Of a DNA stretch of 8,284 bases, positions 1-5,122 are shown in pieces (positions within the stretch are counted from its first letter, which is position 1; every line of letters begins with the position of its first letter). The position numbers and the translations under genes are program-made. This DNA is from Lachnospiraceae bacterium (GTDB lineage: Bacteria; Bacillota_A; Clostridia; Lachnospirales; Lachnospiraceae): the NCBI GenBank assembly GCA_017620055.1, contig JAFZRD010000096.1, positions 1 through 8,284 of the forward strand, in the 5' to 3' direction. A model generated the notes under the pieces. It had not been told where the DNA came from. It made no database searches and worked only from the letters and a program-made list of their open reading frames with translations.

Positions 1-1421
1 ATTACGACGGTATGATCGAAGTGGATCTGTCGCAGATCAAACCGATGATCGCGATGCCGTTCCATCCGAGCAACACGTATACGATCGATGAAGTAAACGC
101 AAACCTTGAAGACATCCTGCATGATGTTGAAAAGAAAGCGGAAGTATCGCTTGACGGTGCGGTGGATTATAAGCTGACCGATAAGATAAGGGACGGAAAG
201 TTCTATGTCGAACAAGGTATAGTAGCCGGATGTGCGGGCGGCGGATTTGAAAACATTTGCGCTGTTGCGGATATTCTGTCGGGTAAGAGCATAGGTCCCG
301 ATGAATTCACACTGAGTGTGTATCCCGCATCAATGCCGATATACATGGAACTGATCAAAAACGGATGCGCCGCAAAGATACTCGAAACCGGTGCTGTGCT
401 CAAGACCGCATTCTGCGGACCGTGCTTCGGTGCAGGAGACACACCCGCGAACAATGCGTTCTCGATCCGTCATTCAACGAGAAACTTCCCCAACCGTGAA
501 GGAAGCAAACTTCAGAGTGGTCAGATATCATCCGTCGCACTCATGGATGCAAGATCGATCGCGGCAACGGCAGCCAACAAAGGCTTCCTGACAAGCGCAG
601 CAAACCAGATAGAAAACGATACTCTCAAAAAGTATAAGTATTCGTTTGATTCGACCATATATGCGAACAGGGTATTCGATTCAAAAGGAGTTGCCGATCC
701 GAAACAGGAGATCCATTTCGGTCCGAACATCAAGGACTGGCCGGCAATGGAGGCGCTCACCGACAACCTGCTTCTGAAGGTCGTATCTGAGATCCATGAT
801 CCCGTTACTACGACGGACGAACTGATACCTTCCGGAGAGACTTCATCATACAGATCAAATCCTCTCGGACTGGCAGAATTCGCGCTGTCACGTAAGGATC
901 CGATGTACGTCGGACGTGCGAAAGAAGTAAGAGCTGCCGAGGAGTGCAGGGTAAAAGGTGAAGATGCCGGATCGGTACTGTCGGAGATCATACCCGTGAT
1001 GGATGCTGTAACGAAACAGTTCCCGGATGCAGACAGCAAAAATACCGGAATAGGATCCACGATATTCGCGGTAAAACCGGGTGACGGATCCGCAAGGGAA
1101 CAGGCTGCGAGCTGCCAGAAAGTGCTCGGCGGATGGGCGAACATCGCAAACGAATATGCGACCAAGAGATACAGGAGCAATCTTATCAACTGGGGCATGC
1201 TCCCGTTCCTTATCGATGAGGGAGATCTTCCGTTTGCGAATCTTGATTACCTGTTCGTTCCCGGGATCAGAAAAGCGATCGAAGAGAAGAAAACAGACAT
1301 CGATGCATATGTTGTCGCGGGCGGAAAACTTGACAAGTTCACGCTTCATATGGGACCTCTTACCGATGATGAGCGAACGATAATACTCAAAGGATGTCTG
1401 ATAAACTACTACGCTAGCTAA
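1..1421 (+). CDS. Aconitase-superfamily hydratase, C-terminal part (5' truncated by window edge)
   Basis: The frame is open from nucleotide 3 (Tyr-Asp-Gly before the first visible Met at 12), so this is the back part of a longer protein; relatives of the YbhJ/'hydratase' type are roughly 750 residues. Numbering from the Met at 12, the three [4Fe-4S] ligands of aconitases are visible: Cys74 in GCAGGG, and Cys135 and Cys138 in FCGPCFG. The following RNFPNREG block (Arg157, Arg162) matches the aconitase RNFxGR substrate-binding segment. The swivel domain carries GDGSAREQAA (Ser360, Arg362), equivalent to the catalytic SSREH loop, then LGGWANIA and NWGMLPF. The cluster and active-site residues are therefore intact, and a dehydration/rehydration of a hydroxyacid is likely. 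The substrate is not readable, and this group is distinct from housekeeping AcnA/AcnB. The stop is 3 nt before the structured RNA. High confidence in superfamily, low in exact reaction. Confidence 0.88.
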   Translation, partial: YDGMIEVDLSQIKPMIAMPFHPSNTYTIDEVNANLEDILHDVEKKAEVSLDGAVDYKLTDKIRDGKFYVEQGIVAGCAGGGFENICAVADILSGKSIGPDEFTLSVYPASMPIYMELIKNGCAAKILETGAVLKTAFCGPCFGAGDTPANNAFSIRHSTRNFPNREGSKLQSGQISSVALMDARSIAATAANKGFLTSAANQIENDTLKKYKYSFDSTIYANRVFDSKGVADPKQEIHFGPNIKDWPAMEALTDNLLLKVVSEIHDPVTTTDELIPSGETSSYRSNPLGLAEFALSRKDPMYVGRAKEVRAAEECRVKGEDAGSVLSEIIPVMDAVTKQFPDADSKNTGIGSTIFAVKPGDGSAREQAASCQKVLGGWANIANEYATKRYRSNLINWGMLPFLIDEGDLPFANLDYLFVPGIRKAIEEKKTDIDAYVVAGGKLDKFTLHMGPLTDDERTIILKGCLINYYAS

Positions 1422-1424
1422 ATA

Positions 1425-1561
1425 GATGCGAGACAAAGTGTTTCCGCTCAGACCTCGTGAAGACGCCGGTACTTAGCCGTCGTACTTTGACGGCTTATGT
1501 ACCGCTGCGTTGGAACAAGAGCGCGAGCGCGTCTGAGCAGAAATATCTTTGGTCTCACATC
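1425..1561 (+). ncRNA. Structured noncoding RNA, candidate raiA-motif RNA
   Basis: Nested helices account for most of this segment. P1 pairs 1425-1438 with 1547-1561 (13 bp, one mismatch 1429/1557, bulge 1551). P2 pairs GCTCAGAC 1446-1453 with GTCTGAGC 1531-1538 (8 perfect bp), and can continue with CTCG 1454-1457 and CGAG 1524-1527. P3 pairs CGGTAC 1467-1472 with GTACCG 1499-1504, stacked on P4, AGCCGTC 1475-1481 with GACGGCT 1489-1495 around a 7-nt loop. P5 may pair GCGTT 1507-1511 with AGCGC 1520-1524. No U-tract follows, so this is more than a terminator. The conserved-looking single-stranded stretches (CTCGTGAAGACGC, GGTACTTAG, GTCTGAGCAGAAA) remind me of the raiA RNA motif of Firmicutes, but that name is from memory. 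The plus strand is chosen for a G-U pair in P5; both flanking genes end at this element, so strand is not certain. No raiA gene is visible nearby. Confidence 0.6.
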
Positions 1562-1573
1562 TTGAGTTTAGTG

Positions 1574-2644
1574 TTATTGTGCCAGATCCAGATGCTGCAC
1601 GGTCCCCATCATACCGTTCTCGTACAGGAATATCCCCGTCTGCCTTATCCTTGCCCTCTCCTCGTTCGTAGCCAGATCATTCAGTGAGAATTCAGTCGAT
1701 GCACTTCCGGTATAGATCGCACCGACCCCCCTGTCCTTCAGTTTGACAAGTTCCTGTGTGCCGTCTTCCTTTATGTAAGCTATGACTAACTTATCGAATA
1801 TCTCATCCGCTTCATCGATCCATCCGTTACCGTCGAGGTCAAGCTGTGACAGATCGTAAAAGCCGCTTCCCGACGACGTTCCGAACAGTTCGCTTCCGTC
1901 ATTTATGGTGCCGTCTTCGTTCCTGTCAACCGCAAGATAACCGCTTCCCGCTCCGAGTGCGGATATCTCATCCTCACTTCCGTCACAGTCAAGATCGAAG
2001 TGTATCTTCACGTCCGACACATCGGCGATCGGACTGTCGATGTTGATCACGAGCGGATCGGTGAACACTTTAAGAGACGTGACGTTCTGTTCGTAGTACT
2101 CGGTAAAGCTGCGGCTCATCGACAGTTCGAGATCGAAGTCGATCTCGCGGCCGTCGGCAGTTACAACTTTGCCTGTTGTTGCAAAACACGTTTCCTCGGT
2201 CTCGCTGTGATAGTACATTGATGTTTCGGTGACCTCCGACACAACGGGTGTACCCCCGTGAGAACCCGTCAGGGAATAACCGTCATCAAGGTAACCTTTT
2301 GAGCCGAAGAGCATGTACAGAAGAAACTGAATGCATTCAACCCTTATCCTGTCCATGGCGTCCCGCTGAAGTTTTGATTCATAAGCGCCGCTTGTTGCAA
2401 ATGCCCGCATTCTGCCAAAGATACTGTCGAAATCGTTCTTGGCGTTTTGCGCATCCGTTTTACCCGAAGAGTCGTCTTCCTGCCCCTCCGTCTTTGAAAC
2501 GTCCTGTTTCCTGGTTGTGTCGTAAGCGTCACTTAATATCCCGGGAAATGCGAGCAGATTCCCCGAGGCTTTCACGCTTTTGACACTAACAGAAGTATAA
2601 GTTCTGGCGGATTCCATTCCTATACTGCTGTCTTTGATAATCAA
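1574..2644 (-). CDS. Uncharacterised protein with three EF-hand-like calcium loops
   Basis: This 356-residue protein has no signal peptide or membrane segment. Residues 1-75 are polar and low in complexity (Ser/Thr/Lys, then Asp/Glu/Gln), probably disordered. A helical segment at about 88-115 (RIRVECIQFLLYMLFG) is followed by a beta-rich region to about 205. The C-terminal half has three acidic loops of EF-hand/dockerin style: DLDCDGSEDE at 217-226, DRNEDGTINDGSE at 240-252 (the canonical DxNxDGxIxxxE pattern) and DLDGNGWIDEADE at 269-281. The conserved-looking tail resembles the C-termini of a recurring clostridial family of 'hypothetical' proteins with an FDLDGDG core; I know no established function. 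Calcium binding is inferred. The start is a TTG with a strong Shine-Dalgarno 6 nt upstream; the first ATG, at residue 10, has none. It converges on the RNA and hydratase, and its own downstream terminator is not obvious. Confidence 0.85.
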   Translation of the reverse strand: MIIKDSSIGMESARTYTSVSVKSVKASGNLLAFPGILSDAYDTTRKQDVSKTEGQEDDSSGKTDAQNAKNDFDSIFGRMRAFATSGAYESKLQRDAMDRIRVECIQFLLYMLFGSKGYLDDGYSLTGSHGGTPVVSEVTETSMYYHSETEETCFATTGKVVTADGREIDFDLELSMSRSFTEYYEQNVTSLKVFTDPLVINIDSPIADVSDVKIHFDLDCDGSEDEISALGAGSGYLAVDRNEDGTINDGSELFGTSSGSGFYDLSQLDLDGNGWIDEADEIFDKLVIAYIKEDGTQELVKLKDRGVGAIYTGSASTEFSLNDLATNEERARIRQTGIFLYENGMMGTVQHLDLAQ

Positions 2645-2650
2645 ATGATC

Positions 2651-2656
2651 CCTCCT
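2651..2656 (-). promoter_or_regulatory. Ribosome binding site that fixes a TTG start
   Basis: On the minus strand AAGGAGGG precedes the TTG at 2644-2642 by about 6 nt. It is the only good Shine-Dalgarno near the 5' end of the calcium-loop gene and supports the TTG over the internal ATG nine codons later. Confidence 0.8.
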
Positions 2657-2693
2657 TCATAAATAAAAGATCACGCGGCTGCATTTGCGGAAT

Positions 2694-2730
2694 AAAAAAA
2701 GAACAGATAACTCAAAGAGAATCCGTTCCT
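2694..2730 (-). terminator. Intrinsic terminator on the minus strand
   Basis: Read on the minus strand, GAACGGAT (2728-2721) pairs with ATCTGTTC (2708-2701) with one G-U pair. An inner CTC/GAG helix is capped by TTT, and seven T follow at 2700-2694. The arms can extend two pairs into the T run. It lies 84 nt after the stop of the 87-residue gene and 50 nt before the TTG of the calcium-loop gene, so it most simply ends the former transcript and insulates the latter. Confidence 0.8.
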
Positions 2731-2764
2731 GAATCAAGCCTATCCATGCAGTCGCTATGTTAAT

Positions 2765-2770
2765 ATTATA
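2765..2770 (-). promoter_or_regulatory. Isolated -10-like TATAAT, doubtful promoter
   Basis: A perfect TATAAT reads on the minus strand between the 87-residue gene and the calcium-loop gene. The hexamer 17 nt upstream (CAAATG) is not a -35. A transcript from here would meet the intrinsic terminator at 2730-2694 after about 28 nt. It is therefore either fortuitous in AT-rich DNA or the start of an attenuated leader. I found no better promoter between the terminator and 2644. Confidence 0.25.
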
Positions 2771-2813
2771 CATATGATATATCGGATCATTTGATGCAGA
2801 TAATAACCCCTGT

Positions 2814-3077
2814 TCAGTCTTCGTTCAGAACAGAGAATTCGAGATAATCAAACGGGACTTCTTCTATAAAACTGTCCCCGTAAAATCGCACCTTGGAGTA
2901 TCTCTTGAAGTCCGCTATGTTTGAGTCAAGCCAGATGGGGCGGGGAATATCGAATCTGTAGCTGATACTCTCGAGTGCTGCAAAGACTTTGTGAGTTCTC
3001 GTGTCGACGCCGGTATCTTCTATGACCGTGTCGGTTATCATTCTGTTGTCTTTGAATGTTTTTGCCCAGAATCTCAT
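2814..3077 (-). CDS. Small conserved-type hypothetical protein, likely from a leaderless mRNA
   Basis: This 87-residue protein has no signal peptide, membrane segment or recognised catalytic motif. It is a mixed, charged and aromatic-rich small globular protein (MRFWAKTFKDN start, RPIWLDSNIADFKRYSKVRF near the middle, acidic end). I recognise it only as like short uncharacterised proteins common in Clostridia, and assign no function. There is no Shine-Dalgarno before the ATG (the preceding bases read CCCTCT). Instead a promoter with optimal spacing predicts transcription starting at the A of the ATG. The next Met, at codon 13, also has no ribosome binding site, so the first ATG is preferred. 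It is transcribed away from relQ from an interleaved promoter, and an intrinsic terminator follows 84 nt after the stop. Confidence 0.8.
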   Translation of the reverse strand: MRFWAKTFKDNRMITDTVIEDTGVDTRTHKVFAALESISYRFDIPRPIWLDSNIADFKRYSKVRFYGDSFIEEVPFDYLEFSVLNED

Positions 3078-3083
3078 AGAGGG

Positions 3084-3112
3084 ATTATATTATATCTTGA
3101 TGACAGGGTCAA
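3084..3112 (-). promoter_or_regulatory. Sigma-A-type promoter for the 87-residue gene
   Basis: On the minus strand the -35 is TTGACC (3112-3107), the spacer exactly 17 nt, and the -10 TATAAT (3089-3084). A second overlapping TATAAT at 3094-3089 would have only a 12-nt spacer and is not favoured. With the -10 ending at 3084, the usual +1 falls at 3077, the first base of the ATG. Confidence 0.75.
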
Positions 3113-3128
3113 AAGGCGATGGTATAAT
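3100..3128 (+). promoter_or_regulatory. Sigma-A-type promoter for the relQ-like gene
   Basis: The -35 is ATGACA (3100-3105), five of six consensus bases, with a 17-nt spacer and -10 TATAAT (3123-3128). The predicted +1 near 3135 gives a leader of about 23 nt. Its -35 is one base away from the -35 of the divergent minus-strand promoter. Confidence 0.72.
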
Positions 3129-3157
3129 AAATACAGTTATATTCGGGGGTAATTAAT

Positions 3158-3814
3158 TTGGAGATCAACTTCGAGAATAAGGAGCAGGATATAACATGGG
3201 AGGAGATAATACTCCTTCACAATTCCGCGCTCAAAGAGATAGGAACGAAGCTGGAGATACTCAATGACGAGTTCCAGCATATCCATCAGTACAATCCGAT
3301 AGAACATATCAAGTCACGTATCAAATCTCCGGAATCGATCGTCAGGAAACTCAAGAGAAAAGGATACGAGGTAACGCTTGAGAATATGGTGAAGTATGTG
3401 AACGATATCGCGGGCATCCGCATCATCTGTTCATTTACTTCGGATATATATCAGATAGCCGATATGCTCCGCAAGCAGAGCGATATCAAGGTGCTCTCGA
3501 CGAAAGATTATATCGAGGCGCCCAAGCCTAGCGGATACAAGAGCTATCATATGCTCGTGAGTGTTCCGATATTCCTGTCCGATTCTGTCGTTGAGACCAA
3601 GGTCGAGATCCAGATCAGGACTATCGCGATGGACTTCTGGGCAAGCCTTGAGCACAAGATGAACTACAAGTTCGAAAGCGATGCTCCCGAGGAGATCAAA
3701 AAGGAACTGTTCGAACGTGCCGTTATGGTGGAGCAGCTTGATGACAGGATGCTGATCATCAATGATAAGATACAGAGGGCAAAGAAAGAAGAAGAGATAT
3801 GGAGGGTTGACTGA
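3158..3814 (+). CDS. relQ: Small alarmone synthetase, RelQ/SAS1 family GTP pyrophosphokinase
   Basis: At 218 residues this is a stand-alone RelA/SpoT synthetase domain, without the hydrolase, TGS or ACT parts of long Rel. It transfers pyrophosphate from ATP to GDP or GTP to make (p)ppGpp in the cytoplasm. Visible motifs are NPIEHIKSRIKSPESI at 46-61 (typical of RelQ/YjbM), the metal-binding Asp83 in NDIAGIRII, the G-loop KDYIEAPKPSGYKSYH at 116-131 (Tyr127 stacking position), and catalytic Glu150 in EIQIRT, followed by DFWASLEHK. The C-terminal helix (about 176-212) is the tetramerisation helix of the family; family members are known to be allosterically stimulated by pppGpp. The length matches family members of about 210-220 residues. 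The start is TTG at 3158, 8 nt after a weak GGGGG ribosome binding site. It is monocistronic or ends near hairpin 3827-3855. Confidence 0.95.
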   Translation: MEINFENKEQDITWEEIILLHNSALKEIGTKLEILNDEFQHIHQYNPIEHIKSRIKSPESIVRKLKRKGYEVTLENMVKYVNDIAGIRIICSFTSDIYQIADMLRKQSDIKVLSTKDYIEAPKPSGYKSYHMLVSVPIFLSDSVVETKVEIQIRTIAMDFWASLEHKMNYKFESDAPEEIKKELFERAVMVEQLDDRMLIINDKIQRAKKEEEIWRVD

Positions 3815-3818
3815 TAAC

Positions 3819-3920
3819 ATGAGGAGTGGCCAGGTGGATGAGAGTCACCTGGCCAATATTATGAAAAAATATATCTGGTTGCTTGGAGAATGCACTCCAA
3901 TGGAGATATTGATAATATAA
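3819..3920 (+). CDS. Doubtful 33-codon small ORF
   Basis: An ATG five nucleotides after the relQ stop opens 33 codons ending in TAA. The predicted peptide begins MRSGQVDESHLANIMKK and ends in a hydrophobic stretch. The only purine-rich upstream site (GGAGGG 3801-3806) is 12 nt away, too far for good initiation. The ORF also contains two strong hairpins that could equally be RNA structure. No similarity recognised; most likely non-coding. Confidence 0.12.
   Translation: MRSGQVDESHLANIMKKYIWLLGECTPMEILII
3827..3855 (+). other. Perfect 10-bp hairpin after relQ, possible weak terminator
   Basis: TGGCCAGGTG (3827-3836) pairs perfectly with CACCTGGCCA (3846-3855) around a 9-nt loop. It is 12 nt after the relQ stop, where a terminator is expected, but the following bases are ATATTATG rather than a T run. 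A second small hairpin, TTGGAG 3883-3888 with CTCCAA 3895-3900, follows. Termination, RNA end protection or a dispersed palindromic repeat are all possible. Confidence 0.5.
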
Positions 3921-3928
3921 CACCGATC

Positions 3929-3961
3929 TGTGAATAAATTATGAACAAAATATGAATATAT
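3929..3961. repeat. Three phased TGAAYA direct repeats in the intergenic region
   Basis: TGAATA at 3931, TGAACA at 3942 and TGAATA at 3953 recur at exactly 11-bp intervals, each preceded and followed by A/T bases (WNTGAAYAWAW). They lie about 100 bp upstream of the likely promoter of the tail-anchored protein gene. One-turn phasing is typical of response-regulator sites or bent UP-type DNA; no regulator is identified. Confidence 0.4.
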
Positions 3962-3995
3962 AGTAAATGTTTCCAAACGGGGTAAAAAATCACCT

Positions 3996-4022
3996 CGATT
4001 TGTTGTATAATATGCACAATCG
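3996..4022. promoter_or_regulatory. Inverted repeat overlapping an alternative -10 (TATAAT 4006-4011)
   Basis: CGATTTGT (3996-4003) faces ACAATCG (4016-4022) with one bulged base, and a perfect TATAAT lies between the arms. No convincing -35 sits 16-18 nt upstream. This could be an operator-covered promoter with a roughly 100-nt leader for the gene at 4114, or a fortuitous palindrome. Confidence 0.3.
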
Positions 4023-4049
4023 GCTTTGCTCTTTTATAAGAAGCATATA

Positions 4050-4078
4050 TTGTGTTTTATTATGATAAATGTTAGAAT
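4050..4078 (+). promoter_or_regulatory. Probable promoter of the tail-anchored protein/M23 operon
   Basis: A weak -35 TTGTGT (4050-4055), a 17-nt spacer and -10 TAGAAT (4073-4078, five of six) predict a +1 near 4085 and a 29-nt leader. That leader length is similar to those predicted for relQ and murA in this window. Confidence 0.5.
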
Positions 4079-4113
4079 AATGCCGATATTTGGTATTTAT
4101 ACGGGAGGTAGAA

Positions 4114-5106
4114 ATGGACGGATTCAGAGAAAGATTAAGCGGAAGATATGACCGGTCGGCGATAAGGGGAAGCGGATATGACCGTGGTCCTTCGGATGAC
4201 CGTTATGAGAACGACAGATTCGAGAGGGCTCCGAGAAGGGGCGCTTCAGACGGGATCTCACAGGAAGCTGTAACGGAAGCCGTAACCGAAGCGGTCGGGA
4301 AGTCGAACAGGGAACAGCTTGACGTGATCGCGGACTTTTTCGATGAGGCTAAAGCAGACAGAATGGAATCCGAAAGAGCTATAATCGATGCACTTTCTCA
4401 CGAGATGAATGAGATAACGTCAAAGCTCAAAAACAGTGCTCCCGTATCTGCGGCAGCTCCCGCAGCTCCTGCGGCACCGGTTGAACCGATAGCCGTTGTT
4501 GACGAACAGAACGCGGAAACACTTTCAAGGATAGAGCGTATCGTAGGACAGAATGCGGAATCTCTTAACGAGAGCAGCGAGATTCTTACGAGAAACGTTG
4601 ATTCACTGCGTTCAAACAGCGAGATGCTCGGTGAGATCAGAAATGCCATCGGACAGCTTGCGGCATCCAATGAGGAATTAAAGAGCCTGACAAGAGCTCC
4701 GCAGCCGATGCAGGATCTCACGGTGGACTTCACTGACGAGAAGAACGAGATCATCGGAGCCGTCGGTGATAACAGGGCGATCCTGAACATGATCAGACAG
4801 GATGTCCTTAACGGATTTGCCAGGAACAACGAAGAGGCTGAATCGGAAGAAGAAAAGCCCGTTCCTCTTACGGCTGATGATGCGGCCGGATATTACAAGG
4901 AACTCGAGGAACACGTTCACAAGGAATGTGTCAAGTGCTACAGAAACGTTCAGTCCGCACTTACAGAACAGGCAGGAGAGGCAAACAAGGGACTCGAGAA
5001 GTCCGTTTCGGGCATGAGGATCATGGTGCTTCTGTCGCTCATATTCAGCTTCGTGGCTGCAGCTGTTAGTATCGCTTCATTCCTGATGTCAATGAATCTG
5101 TTCTGA
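4114..5106 (+). CDS. Uncharacterised C-tail-anchored coiled-coil membrane protein
   Basis: The start is the ATG at 4114, 5 nt after GGGAGG (4103-4108); a TTG eight codons upstream in frame has no ribosome binding site and is rejected. The 330-residue product has an Arg/Gly/Asp-rich disordered N-terminus (1-45), predicted helices (50-107), an Ala/Pro linker (about 110-125) and a long coiled-coil-like region with Ser/Asn/Glu-rich repeats (130-195). A second helical domain (about 252-300) contains HVHKECVKC at 267-275. A single hydrophobic segment (about 301-327) ends three residues from the C-terminus. This predicts a tail-anchored protein with its bulk in the cytoplasm. I do not recognise a characterised family. 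The M23 gene 16 nt downstream suggests an envelope, division or polar scaffold role, which is inference only. Confidence 0.85.
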   Translation: MDGFRERLSGRYDRSAIRGSGYDRGPSDDRYENDRFERAPRRGASDGISQEAVTEAVTEAVGKSNREQLDVIADFFDEAKADRMESERAIIDALSHEMNEITSKLKNSAPVSAAAPAAPAAPVEPIAVVDEQNAETLSRIERIVGQNAESLNESSEILTRNVDSLRSNSEMLGEIRNAIGQLAASNEELKSLTRAPQPMQDLTVDFTDEKNEIIGAVGDNRAILNMIRQDVLNGFARNNEEAESEEEKPVPLTADDAAGYYKELEEHVHKECVKCYRNVQSALTEQAGEANKGLEKSVSGMRIMVLLSLIFSFVAAAVSIASFLMSMNLF

Positions 5107-5122
5107 CCGTTTTTGATATATA

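Noticed and set aside
888..1436. Long minus-strand ORF opposite the hydratase (also 521-1198)
   Set aside because: They lie antisense to a gene with intact aconitase motifs, have unnatural composition and no ribosome binding site; they are codon-bias shadows.
4066..4089. Sigma-D-like promoter (TAAA then GCCGATAT) before the tail-anchored protein gene
   Set aside because: The spacer is 12 nt, whereas sigma-D promoters need about 14-16; TTGTGT-N17-TAGAAT is better spaced.
4090..4113. TTG start eight codons upstream for the tail-anchored protein
   Set aside because: It has no ribosome binding site and would place the clear GGGAGG site inside the coding region; ATG at 4114 fits.
4050..5106. A mobile element or toxin-antitoxin reading of the 87-residue gene and relQ neighbourhood
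   Set aside because: No terminal repeats, integrase, attachment duplication or recognisable toxin motif; relQ is a normal chromosomal synthetase.
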